From: Diphasiastrum complanatum
Lineage: Eukaryota; Streptophyta; Lycopodiopsida; Lycopodiales; Lycopodiaceae
Length of the DNA stretch: 64,000 bases
NCBI GenBank assembly: GCA_029204225.1
Contig: CM055109.1
Span: 31,150,370 to 31,214,369 of the forward strand
Direction: 5' to 3'
Positions 25,828-36,755 of this stretch are shown here, in pieces. Made by a program: the position numbers and the translations under genes. Each line of letters starts with the position of its first letter. Within the stretch, counting starts at the first letter, position 1. The notes under the pieces were generated by a model. It was not told where the DNA came from, ran no database searches, and saw only the letters and a program-made list of their open reading frames with translations.

Positions 25828-26090
25828 CATGAACATTTTTGGGAAAGATTGTAATCTCTTCCATTTGTTTGACTTGTTTTCAGCGTCTAAAAACTTTCTT
25901 TCAATTGTTTCATGTTCTTCTCAATTGTTTCTGATCTTCAGTGACTATAAACTCTCTCTCATGAATGTTTTTGGAAAAGAAAACATAGTCTCTTCTTTGT
26001 TTGACTTTACTTTTTGGTCTTCAGCGTCTAAAAACTTTCTTTCAATTGTTTTGGATCTTCAGTTTCTATAAAGTGTCTTTCAATTGTTTC
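25828..26090. repeat. imperfect tandem duplication, about 132-bp period
   Basis: Copies beginning at about 25829 and 25961 share ATGAA-TTTTTGG-AAAGA, TTTGTTTGACTT, TTCAGCGTCTAAAAACTTTC and TTTCAATTGTTT. Open frames across it follow from the duplication. Confidence 0.75.
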
Positions 26091-26099
26091 ATCTTTCTG

Positions 26100-27678
26100 A
26101 TTTTGGCTTTGTAAGCTTCAAAATGAAGTTTTTGGAGTCTTTGATCTCAAAGGTATTGGCTGTCCATTATTACATATATATTGATGAGCGATGTTTACTG
26201 ATCGATCCCCAAGTATTCTGATCCAGTAGTCCTTGATATGATATTCTCAGAAGAACTACCTTCAAACACCCTCAGTGGTTCTGCAGGTAAATCAAATTTG
26301 CATATTTTTATGGCTAGCGAGGATTTAGCTTTCTAGGCTAAGAGGGAAGAAGGTCTCTATGGAGAGCTCCCTCAATATTACACCTTTCAGCAACTCTAGA
26401 ACAATGCACCCATTTTGCATATTAATATTTCTAAAAATTGCACATCCCATATACCAATATTTGCTAGTTTTTAGGAGAACTATGATGGGAGTTTTCCTTC
26501 CTAGTGAGGAGGCCAGTTTACATGTTTTTATGAAAAGCCATGCATATTGAGCAGATTCAACCTTTTAGAACTCAAAGGTTATGAAAAGTAAGCTCTCCAG
26601 AGTTTGGGGACTGGTCTAGTTGTTGTGATTCCACGTGATGACTAGTTATAAAAGAGACAATAAGTGCAAGATGTTCTTCTTAAAATTTAATCTTGGTCTG
26701 TGCTGGTCACATCATTTCATTTTTATTAGAGTCCAAAAGTGAATAAAAAATCTCCTGGATCAGTATTTTTGAAGACATGGAGATGAAATTGTAGTGTTTC
26801 TCTGTTTCCCTTTGGGGTTTCAATGTATCAACATTCAACATTGCAATGCATGTTGCATTGCGATGCTAAATAATAAAAGTAATCAATTCCATGGCTAGCA
26901 AACCTAGGGAGATCAATGGACAAGTAGCGAGAGGAGAAATGGCATTCAACCTGACAATCTGTGAAAGCACTTATGTGCTAATATCTTGCTCATTATCACT
27001 CAACGTATGCTACTTGTAGGTGGGTGCATTATCTTTGTCTTACAAAGTTGTTAATATTCATTGTGTTAAGTCATATAAATTTTGTAGCTCGATACTTTTT
27101 GACATAGGATGCATGCATATGCCTTATAATTTTATAGCTTAACAAGATATGAATCTGAGTTATTCAAGGCCAGTTGTCAAGCTTCCGACATCATGAATGA
27201 ATCTGCATGGCTAATCAATGGCACACATGTGCACACCAATTTGTCAATATAGAATATGAAGACTTTTTCTCAGATCACAGACTATCTTAGGCTATGTGAC
27301 AAATTTTACTTCTCATTAATCAACTATCAAACACATAATCAACAAGGTTCATAGAACCATTGTTTCTCTTTAGGCATGACTTCTTTAGAGAGAAAAACTT
27401 GAATCAATGGTTGGCCTTACCCCAACAGTTAAAATGACAATGATCGACTTATACAGTGCTTTCTTATTTCGACGGCACCACGTGTGCTTAGTTCTAGAGT
27501 TATCAGGCCATCTTTCTTTTACAAGCCCTTTGAGTGCTTTTAAGCAACTTATCTTTGTACTTACTTATTAGTTGGATATACAGTTTGAGAAGAGCAATTA
27601 TGTTGTCTTTTCTTGTTGCACTTGACGTTGTGCTGTGGTGATTGATCCGGTCGGGTGTTTAAACTGTGTTTCTTAGCT
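26100..27678. other. unassigned sequence, possibly ending in a retroelement LTR
   Basis: No coding signature. The last few hundred bases precede a primer-binding site and may contain an LTR, but no second copy is present to define it. Confidence 0.35.
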
Positions 27679-27690
27679 TGGTATCAGAGC
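27679..27690 (+). other. retrotransposon primer-binding site
   Basis: TGGTATCAGAGC, the standard plant LTR-retroelement primer-binding site. The base order before it (TTAGCT) does not end in CA, so the LTR edge is uncertain. Confidence 0.75.
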
Positions 27691-28039
27691 CTTTGGTGGC
27701 TTGAATCACCGCACAAGAACAGAGAGCTGCAAATTCACGACGGTTTGTTGGCTAGGAAGCACAAAACCTAGTCTGTGGAGATTTGTGGAATAGATCAGAA
27801 CTATAAGAAGATTCAGAGGCAGGGGATTGTCAGTTGAATCAGAGGGCAAGCAAAAAGTGAAGCTGGAAAGTCATTCAGAAATATGATGAGAAACTTCCCT
27901 AGATATGGATGAAAAATAACGTTCATCATTTGTTGGAAGGTTGTCGGGGGATTAGTTAGACCAAAGGGTAAAACTAAAAATTCGTAATGGCCACACCTTG
28001 AACCAAAATCAGTTCAATCGGTCCATTAAGTCGTCCATC

Positions 28040-29345
28040 CAAGGTAAGGGTTCAAGGCAAAGTATGACCCCAAAGGAAGGCTAAATCATTACAAGGCCAA
28101 GCTAGTCGCCAAAGGCTTTTCTCAGATTCCAGATCTGGATTATTCAGAAACCTTCAGCCCAGTCGCCAAACATGCTTTAATCCGCCTACTCCTCTCCTTT
28201 GCAACTGTAGCAGATCTTGAAGTTCATCAGATGGATGTCTAGACTGCTTTTCTCAATGGAACCATCGAAGAGGAAATCTACATGACGCAGCCAGAGGGAT
28301 ACGAGCTCAACGACAAGCAACAACACGTTGTATGCAGAATCCACAAGGCGCTCTATGGGCTGAAACAGTCACCCAGAGCCTGGTTTCAGAAGATCAACGC
28401 ATTTTTGATAGAGAATGGTTTCATTCCAAACTCAACAAACTCGAATGTCTATTTCAAGTCTGTATCAGATTACTTCATCATCATCACTCTCTACGTAGAT
28501 GATACACTCTTATTCAGTAATAATCTGAATTTGATGAAGGATACAAAATGCATGCTGGCCCAAGAATACAAGATGACTGACATGGGTCCAGCCCACTATT
28601 GTCTCGGAATCCAAATTCAACGAGATCGACCCAATAGACTGACCTTTATCAGTCAGCAACGATATCTCAACAACGTGTTGGAAAAGTATGGAATGGCCAA
28701 TTGCAACCCAATCTCTTTTCACTCGACCCTAGACTAAAGCTATCAAAGGAACAGTCTCCTCAAACTGAGGCAGAAAAGGAGGAGATGAAGCGCTACCTGT
28801 TTCAATCCATCATCAGCTCACTGATGTACGCAATGATCTGCACATGACCAGACCTTGCATATTCGGTCAATACACTCAGCCAGTTCCTGTCAAATCCAGG
28901 CATAGCTCATTGGAAAGCGCTAATAAAGGTCATGAAGTACAATCAAACAACGACAACTTCCGGCATCTGCTATGGAGGTAGCCAAACTGTTAGTGGTATT
29001 GAATTTCTCTGTGCTTGGATTTGCCATGAAATATTGAGCCTGAAGTTCCCCTAATATCTGCTATGGAGAAGTCAACAACGACAATCTTCATTAGCTCAGT
29101 GGATATTCTGATGCAAGCTGGGGAGGAGATGTAGACAACTGTAAGTCCACATCTAGATTTACATTCTTCTTCAATGGCAGTCCTATCTCATGGAACAATC
29201 GTAAGCAAACCTCTATCGCTCTTTCTTCTACATAAGCAGAATACATTGGTGCTTCCCAATCTATTAAAGAAGCGTTTTGGTTGAGAAATTTACTGTCAGA
29301 CGTTAGTTTGTATCAGTACAACCCCACAATTATATTCTATGATAA
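28040..29345 (+). mobile_element. Ty1/copia RT and RNase H fragment
   Basis: The plus strand reads LVAKGFSQIPDLDYSETFSP, LSFATVADLEVHQMDV, a stop codon, then TAFLNGTIEEEIYMTQPEGY, LYGLKQSPRAWFQKI, IITLYVDDTLLFSNN (YVDD active site) and AHYCLGIQIQRDRPNRLTFI, ending at 28737. Further pieces carry GYSDASWGGDV, SWNNRKQTSIALSST and IIFYDNQSAMLF of RNase H up to about 29345. Stops and small deletions interrupt it, notably at 28240, 28738 and around 28980-29050. Gag to integrase are absent between the primer-binding site at 27.7 kb and the RT, so the element is internally deleted. Confidence 0.92.
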
Positions 29346-29356
29346 TCAGAGTGCTA

Positions 29357-29716
29357 TGCTTTTCTACATTCTGTCTAACATTCTTATTGCTTAATCTGTA
29401 GTCTACTCTTTGTGAACTATTATTAGTCTAGTTGTTCGCGTCTAATATTTAGTCTTGCCTTTCGCGACTAATTCGCGCCTGATAATTTGTCTAGCTGTTC
29501 GCAACAAATTATCTCTATGATGTTTTGTTGCTTAATGTTTGGCTACATAATCAGATCGAACGTGATTTCTATCGCTAACATTCTGTTTGAGTCTGATAGG
29601 CATAGTCATGCTTAAGAAAAGAGTTAGATAGCTCATTCCGCTGTGCACAAACATTCTCCATTCGAGTTTGTTTCTTTTCGAGCTATCCTTTCATTTTTCA
29701 CACCTCTTTCCCAACA
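29357..29716 (+). repeat. copia LTR (family 2, copy A)
   Basis: It follows RNase H and ends CCCAACA. It shares an ordered set of motifs with the reverse complement of 43433-44000: GGCTAC-TAATCA, GTGATTTC-ATC, GATAGGCATAGTCATGCTTA, GCTGTGCAC-AACATT, and repeated TTCGCGA-type motifs. Copy B has a primer-binding site beside it; this copy has none, so it is the 3' LTR of the 28-kb element. The left edge is approximate. Confidence 0.75.
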
Positions 29717-29837
29717 AGGAGAGTGCAGGATGGAGCATTACTGGCTCATTACCATCTAGTAGCATGAGGGTGTATTTTATTATATGTTTTGTAGTTTGTT
29801 GATCATTTGTGTAACTGTCTTTGATGTCTTGTCAACT

Positions 29838-30130
29838 TTTATTAGATAGTGTTCATTTGTTTTCTGCAGCTATTGACATACTTTTGTGCATCTGTGCTTC
29901 TCATTTTCTTGGTTTTGATTCTAGGATTTTGATTTGAAGTTGGTTTGCAGTCATTTTGCTTTGAAAAAGATTTGTAGCATTTTGTTATTAGATATTGTTC
30001 ATTTGTTTTCTACAGTTGTTGACATATTCTTGTACAACTATTGTTGTGATTTTCTTGCTTTTGATTCTAGATTATGCTTTGAACAAGGTTTGCAGTCATT
30101 TTGTTTTGAAAAAGGTTTCCAACATTCTGT
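29838..30130. repeat. tandem duplication, 146-bp period
   Basis: Two copies start ATTAGATA-TGTTCATTTG at 29841 and 29987. They share TTTTCT-CAG, TTTTGATTCTAG, TTTGCAGTCATTTTG and TTTGAAAAAG. The block directly precedes the truncated 5' side of the copia ORF at 30.15 kb. Confidence 0.85.
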
Positions 30131-30145
30131 TTTTAGACTTCATGG

Positions 30146-32844
30146 ATGTTGATAGTGAGGGCAGAGGTGTTGCTTGTCCATCCTTTGATCTTCATTTATC
30201 TCAAGATGATAATGAGTCATAAGAAGAAGATCCAACCAAGGGAGACCAAGAATGATGATCACCCATCAAGCTCCAAAGGTGGAAAGAAGAACAAAGCCAA
30301 ACTTAAGTGCTTCTTTTGTGGTAAGAAGGGGCACTTTGTAGCCGAGTGTTACAAGAAAAAGAATGCACAAGGAGAGAGCAAGCAAGGCAACCTCACCCTT
30401 GAGGAAGATGAGGATGAAGTGGATTCATCCTTGATGGCATCTACATCAACATCCAAGAGCTACTCCAATGACACATGGTGGATTGATAGTGGGGCTAGTT
30501 CCCACATGACATTCCAAAAGGATTTTTTTCTCAACTCTTGTACCTTTTGTAGGTGTAAAAAGTCTATTCTAATAGCAAGTGATCAAGAATGTAGAATAGA
30601 TGGAGTGGGAACTATTCCCTTAAGTCTTGGATCCTCTAAAAGAGTAGATCTTGATAATGTACTCTATGTTCCTACACTCACTAAGAATTTGTTAAGTGTA
30701 GGACAATTGATGGATGATGGTTTAGATGTCCATTTTAGGCAAGGTGTTTGCTCCATAATGATGAATGATACTTGCATCGTAAAGGGATTCAAGCAAGGAA
30801 GGATTTTCAAGCTAGATGCTAATGTTTTTCTTGGAAGTGTGAACATGGTGAAGGAGGAGCTCAATCAAGTGGAGCTTTGGCATAAGAAGTTGGGCCATCC
30901 CAACTTCAAATCAAAGGAGATGCTATGCACCAAGGATCTTGCTCTCGGCCTTCCAAAGACACTCTCAAAGTGTGGAAAAAGATGTGAAGCTTGTAGCCTC
31001 TCAAAGGCACACAAGCTACCTTTTGCTAACTCTTCCACTAAATCTTCAAAAGCATTAGATCTCATTCATAGTGATGTGCACTCTTTTTCTCAAGAATCTA
31101 ATGGAGGTGCATCTATGTATGTATCTTTTATTGATGATTACTCTAGATACACTTGGATTGAACTTTTGGATTCCAAAAGTAAAGTGTTTGAAGCTTTTGT
31201 TAAATTCAAAATTCTAGTTGAGAATCAACTTTATGCTAGAATTAAAGTGTTGAGGATTGATAATGGTGGAGAGTATATCTCCACCAAGATGATAGAGTTT
31301 TGTAAATCCAATGGCATTAAAAGAGAGCTTACATGTACGTATAGTCCTCAACAAAATGGTACAGCCGAGAGAATGAATAGAACACTTTGTGAGTGTGCAA
31401 AGGCTTTAAGGCTAGATTCATCTCTATCTAAGTCTTTTTGGGGAGAGGCTATTATTTGTGCAACTTGTTTGTGTAAAAGATTGCCATGTAAGCCCATTGG
31501 AGGCATAACATTTTATGAGGCTCTATTTTGTAAGAAGCCGAATCTTAAAGATCTAAGAATTTTCGGATCTACTTGCTATGTTTTTCAAGCATTAGATACA
31601 AGAAAAAAGGATGATCCTACCTCTATAAAAGGGATCTTTATTGGTTATGTTGAAAATAGCAAAGGATATAGAGTCTATAATCCAATCACTAAAAAGATTT
31701 TGGTGAGTAGAGATGATACTTTTGATGAATGTAACTTCTACAAGTTGAATGAAAATGCTTCTAATCCATCTTATGTCAAGGCTTGGTACTCTAGGTTGAA
31801 TGCTTTCTTGAACTCTATAAGATTTGTTGTAAGTGCTTATGATTCTTCTTTGTACTTAAGATTCAATGATGGTAAAATCATCATTCTCATTTTGTATGTA
31901 GATGACATTATCCTTAGTGGAAATGATCATGATGGTATACAAGAAGTGAAAGTAGCATTGTCTAAAGAGTTTAAGATGGTGGATCTTGGTAATCTTCATT
32001 TCATATTAGGAATAGAAGTTTCAAGAAGCAAAATTTGAGTTTTAGTTGTCAATCCAAATATGCTTCTTCTATTTTAGAAAAGTTTGAAATGAAAGATTGT
32101 AAAGGAGTAGAAACTCCTATGGAGCAAAATGTAAAAGTTTCTAATAGTGATGATGAAGCATCCTTAATTGAGGACATCACACTATATAGAAGACTTGTAG
32201 GCTCCTTAATCTATCTTACTATATCGGGCCTGATCTAAGTTATAGTGTGGGTAAACTAAGCCAATTTATGCAAAATCCATTGGTTTGTCATTGGAAAAAT
32301 GCAAAAAGGGTGTTCAGGTACATCTCGGCCATCAAGAACTTTGGCACTTTGTATGATGGATCTAATCTTGCCTTGAGGGCATATTTGAATGCTGATTTTG
32401 CAGGTGATAAAGTGGATAGGAGGTCCACGATGCTTTTGTTACCTTTCTTTGCAATGGCATAGTGTCTTGGCTTTCCAAAAAGCAAAATACTATTTCTCTA
32501 TCTTCAACCGAGTCGGAATACAATGCACTAACATCTTATGGTTGAAGAGGCTTTTGGTGGAGTTGCAAGTCATGGAGGTCGAGGAGCAGCCAATAATATA
32601 TTGTGACAACCAATCAAGCCAAGCATTAGCAACCAATCCGACATTCCATGCAAGGAGCAAGCACATAGAGATTGCTCACCATTTTGTGAGGGAAAAGGTT
32701 CAAGCAAAGGAGATCAAGCTACATCATGTGTATTGCGTTGCTGATCTACTCACTAAAGCCTTGCCAAAGGCTTCATTTATCAAGTTAAGATCAGCTTTAG
32801 GAGTTGTAGATAAATGTACTAGAGATGTATCATGCAAAAATTGA
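30146..32844 (+). mobile_element. Ty1/copia gag-pol, best preserved copy in the window
   Basis: A 630-codon frame (30146-32038) carries in order a CCHC zinc knuckle (CFFCGKKGHFVAEC, about residues 55-68), protease WWIDSGASSHMT (about 111-122), GAG-pre-integrase LWHKKLGHPNF with CEACSLSKAH, integrase core residues in DLIHSDVHS, VLRIDNGGEY and NGTAERMNRT, and IGYVENSKGYRVYNP. It then jumps to PSYVKAWYSRLNAFL and LILYVDDIILSGND (RT active site). The first half of RT is missing, yet the frame stays open. A shift at about 32036 leads to KYASSILEKF, then RNase H pieces LNADFAGD, SLSSTESEY, YCDNQSSQAL and RSKHIEIAHHF, ending at 32844. The gag N-terminus and the 5' LTR are absent. Not autonomous. Confidence 0.95.
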
Positions 32845-32845
32845 G

Positions 32846-33300
32846 GAGTGTTAGAATTTAGCAATTTTCACATGGTTTTTTTTTATGTATTTGACATCTA
32901 TGTGGATCCACCTGTGTGAGGACCTATCCACATGTGTGAAATGACACTTGGATGATGTGGCAAACTTGATAGATCTATCCAAAGTGGACATGGATAAGTA
33001 CAATGAGTTGTCCCACACGTGCTAGATGTAGCTTAGAGAGAGATTATCATGATTATATACTTGATCCATGATGGATCCATTGTTGAGATAATGATGAGAA
33101 ACATTGGTTTGTGAAGCAATCTTGGTGTTTTCACTCTCTTAAGCACTTTCTTTGTGGATGAATGCTTAGTAAATCATAAGTAAACTATTTCTCTACTATC
33201 AGGCCATACTGTAGCTGTATTTCACACATGTGAAGTCGTGGATCATCATTTCTTTTTTGTTCTTGCTTGGAATCCCAAAGATTGTCAAGTAGAAGCTAGA
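32846..33300 (+). repeat. copia 3' LTR with polypurine tract (right edge approximate)
   Basis: TTGAGGAG directly after the RNase H stop codon is the polypurine tract, and TGTTAGAATTTAGC at 32849 starts the LTR. No partner LTR exists in the window, so the right edge is a guess based on usual length. Confidence 0.7.
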
Positions 33301-33579
33301 TTTGGAAGCTAGTCTTAATTGCACTCTGATTAATATCAACAATGAGTACAATGGCATCAAGTAATAACTTCAGCTGATCGTTGTGTGTAATAACACTAGA
33401 AACAAAAATATCTGATTGAAAGATTAGAATCATCAGAAGATACTATATATCAGAAGAAGTTTTTTGATGAAGGTTATCTTGCCTGATATACTAAAAATAT
33501 CTATAACTAACTAGCATTGAATGTTAATTGTGACATTAATTACAACCGTCCTGTAACTGTAAATACATATACAAAGTAG

Positions 33580-33910
33580 GCGGACTGTCAATGTCAGGTC
33601 GTTGGGTCGGCCGCCAATATCGAGTTTTACAATGGGTCGAATTTTATACAAAGGGTCTAAAAACTATACACTAGGTCAAAAATATGCATAGGGTCAAAAA
33701 TATATACCGAGGGTCGAATTTCTCAAGGTCGAAGATGCCCAGATAAATCAGACCCGATCCGACCCCATCCAGGGTCGAACACATCTAGATAATTTAGTGA
33801 ACCAGGTTCGAAAAAGTTAGATCCGATTTGACTTGACCCATGGTCAAAAATTTTCTCTTTGATAAGAGTATAGTGGGTCGGAAAAGGCTTGGGTCAGAAA
33901 AATCCGATAC
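33580..33910. repeat. GGTCGAA/GGTCAAA-rich degenerate repeat
   Basis: A dozen or so short motifs of the type GGGTCGAA, GGGTCAAAA and GACCCGATCC occur on both strands within about 330 bases, in otherwise AT-rich sequence. The period is irregular. Confidence 0.55.
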
Positions 33911-33989
33911 TGGATTTTTTGACCTTCTACTCGAAAATTCGAGCCTTCTTTGTATATCTTTTAGGATGCTCATTAATGAATGGATTTGA

Positions 33990-34615
33990 GGCTAAGCATC
34001 CAATTCCAACAATGCTATCTTCCGAATTCAAGATGACCGATCAAAAATTAGCACTCACTTCTGTCTGGGCATTCAAATCCACAGAGACAGGACGAGATAG
34101 CTGATATTTATTACTCAACAAAGGTATTTTCACAATATTCTTATCAGATATAATCTAACTAATTGTAAATTAGCTCACTCATCGATTGTCAACGGACCAA
34201 TGTCCTCAGACCAAGCAGGAAGATGAGCAAATGAGAGAGTATCCGTACCAATCGATACTTGGATCTCTCCTCATGTATGCAATGGTCTGTACAAGACCTA
34301 ATATCGCTTTTGCAGTTAGTTCGCTCAGCCAATTCATGGTTAATACTAGCATCACCCATTGGAAGGCTCTAATAAGAGTCATGAGATACATTCGAACTAC
34401 AACAGACCAGTACATCTGCTATGGAGAAGTCGACAACGACAACCTTCATGGGCTCAATGGATATTTCGATGCAAGCTGGGGAGGAGATGTAGATATTCAT
34501 AAATCCAGATCTGGATTTACATTCTTCCTCAACGACAGTCTTATTTCTTGGAACAGTTGTAAGCAAACCTCTATCGCTCTCTCCTCGACATAAGCTTATG
34601 AGGGTCGAGTTAGAA
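33990..34615 (+). mobile_element. Ty1/copia RT end and RNase H fragment
   Basis: Begins with SSEFKMTDQKLALTSVW (end of RT), then QMREYPYQSILGSLLMYAMV and CTRPNIAFAVSSLSQFM, THWKALIRVMRYI, LNGYFDASWGGDVD and SWNSCKQTSIALSST. It is the closest relative of the minus-strand fragment at 24.1-25.0 kb and of the 28-kb fragment. It is open for 135 codons (34186-34593) but has no RT core. Confidence 0.9.
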
Positions 34616-35210
34616 CGAGCTATTTTGGATGTCCATTATCACAATCTGTGGAATGCCTAGTGAGGCACTTGTCAAACTTATTGCATATATCTGCTACAAG
34701 CAGAAAGAGTTTATGATTTAGGTATATACAATTGACACATGAAATCTATAGTATAAGAATGAAACATTATATTTGACCTTATGTAAAGGTCATAACAACA
34801 TTTACGTTATTGATGAAGTCTACAAGTGGTCCTAGGTTTGCCAACCTGATGTGGACCCAATAGAGCCATTTGTGTCCAATTCCAACATTGTTCGGTCAAA
34901 ATAATCATTCGTCCAAGGGAAAACATTTTTGGGGCAATGGAAATGACCTAGGTTGAAAACTATTCCATTTCCTATGCTCATGCCCTAATAGCGTCCTTTT
35001 TTGGCACGAAGGGTGGTTTCTGGCAAACAAAGTTGGAATTTAGCAGCAAAGAGAGAGTGAGTCCACTGTTTTTTTTTTTTGGGCAAAATTTTGGCAAATA
35101 GTAAAATTTTTACTATTTTGGGGCAAATTTTAGGTAATTTTACTCAAAAATTTTAAGAGAAATAATCCCTTGGACTCCCTCCTTAGAAAAAACTCTAATT
35201 ACTTTTATTT
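34616..35210. other. unassigned sequence with a block related to 47.6-48.0 kb
   Basis: No gene is supported. The part at about 34955-35035 (AACTATTCCATTTCCTATG, CGAA-GGG-GGTTTC-GG) resembles the repeat pair at 47.4-48.1 kb. Confidence 0.4.
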
Positions 35211-35214
35211 AGTT

Positions 35215-35530
35215 CCCCATTTACTCCCCCCAAACCCTTCCCCCCCCCTTTCCGGCCCCCGGGGGTCATTCCCGCGCTCCTTCCTCGGGCACTCCTTGCG
35301 TGCCTTTGGGTGTCTCTCTCTCTCTCTCTCTCTCTCGTACGCTCCTCCTCAGCTCGGGGCTTGCTCCTCTACCTATATCTCTCTCACTCGGGTGCTCCTA
35401 AGTCCTCAGCTCCGGGCTTGCAGCTCCTCAGTCCTCATGGCGGTCAGACCCTCCCGCTCTCACCGTCGCGATTGACTCCACTCCCTCTCAGATTCCTTCT
35501 CGGTTGTGGTGGAGTAGCTACTAACTTATA
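35215..35530. other. C-rich island with a (CT)n microsatellite
   Basis: An abrupt C- and CpG-containing block in an AT-rich neighbourhood, with polyC runs, CCCCGGGGG-like sequence, a (CT)12-13 run at 35312-35336, and CTCCTCAG-C-TCGGGCTTGC repeated at about 35345 and 35406. It could be an old promoter/5' UTR or the 5' end of a non-LTR element; nothing downstream is recognised as a gene. Confidence 0.4.
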
Positions 35531-36755
35531 ATTGATGTGCCTCCTGAGTTCTCAGTGTGGATCAATGCTCATTATGCCCATGGCTGAGAGTTTTGACAGA
35601 CCTGAAGAAATGGCAGTGTCAATCAATGCCAAGTTTCTGTTCAATGTGCAATGCTGCCAATGCATTTCTTGGTGCAGTCCATTGGAGCTCGTTGTTCAGT
35701 ATCTTCTTTTGGAATGTTTTCATTCTTTTCAAGCTCTTTGTGCATATATATTTTTGGGAGGTGTAGTGATTGTACATCCACTTGTAGCCCAAGTACAGGT
35801 ACAGTACATTTGAGATTTGAGACAATGAGCTTCATCTCTCAATGGACTTCAATGAACAGTGATTGTGCATCCACTTTTTGTGCAGATCAGCTTTTGGGAG
35901 GTCTTCTTCCTGGTTGGAGGCTAGAGCTTTGATTACACTTGAGGTGGAGCGAGTTTCAAGCCTCATCTCTTGCAGGTCCAAAAAAGTTGTTGTTGCTCCT
36001 TGGGGTGAGTGGTCAAGTCTAAGTCATGCTGGAAGATTAGGACAAACAAGAAAAATGACTTTTTTGAGTTGCTTTGACTTTAGTTCTGATGTAAATTCTT
36101 CGAACCTATTTATCATCTGATTTTGACTACTTAAAAAATTTCTGGAATGCCCTTTAGCACAACTAAGTGGAATCTAACTCCAGACTTCTAGGAGAGGAGA
36201 ACAATGTTTTTGGTTAGTTGTCGAAGAAGGGTAGTCAGACCAATCTTTATCGTTTGTTTTGAAATCTTTGATAGACAGCTCTCCCGATTTCTGTTGCTGA
36301 GTTGCAGACAATAGGATTGACTGTCATCCTTGATTTCTCTTTACTCGGTTTTCCGATTGCCAAATAACTCAGAATAGCACTCTAGGACTACTAATCAAAA
36401 TTTTTAGCTGAGTGTCAAAAAAGTGAAATCTTGTTGTGTCCATGGTTTTGGCAGCCGCTAATTGTAAATCAAATAATGGATTATGTATTATGCCACTCAT
36501 TCTCAAAAGCCATTGATGATACATCACACCCTTTCCATGTATATCTTTCCATGTATATCTTTGCAGTCACTTGTAGATAAGTGGAACTACGATTACATCA
36601 TTCCCATCAGCTTTATACTGATTAAGCAAGAGGAAAGTGAAACAGTCAAATCAGCACTAAAAATCAGATGAGGGCCTCTTATCCACAAGAGGATGGACCG
36701 AAAGGCCCAACTCCTTGGTTTTTCAAAGATGGCCTCATTTGCACAATGTCATTAT
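35531..36755. other. unassigned sequence
   Basis: Overlapping short ORFs at 35532-36120 show no family motif and no consistent splice pattern. I do not call a gene. Confidence 0.35.

Noticed and set aside
27679-29716. Complete copia element with both LTRs
   Set aside because: The sequence before the primer-binding site does not match the 3' LTR ending CCAACA, so the 5' and 3' parts may come from different elements.
35532-36120. Overlapping ORFs after the C-rich island as a gene
   Set aside because: Several frames are open by chance; none shows a domain, and no consistent start and splice pattern was found.
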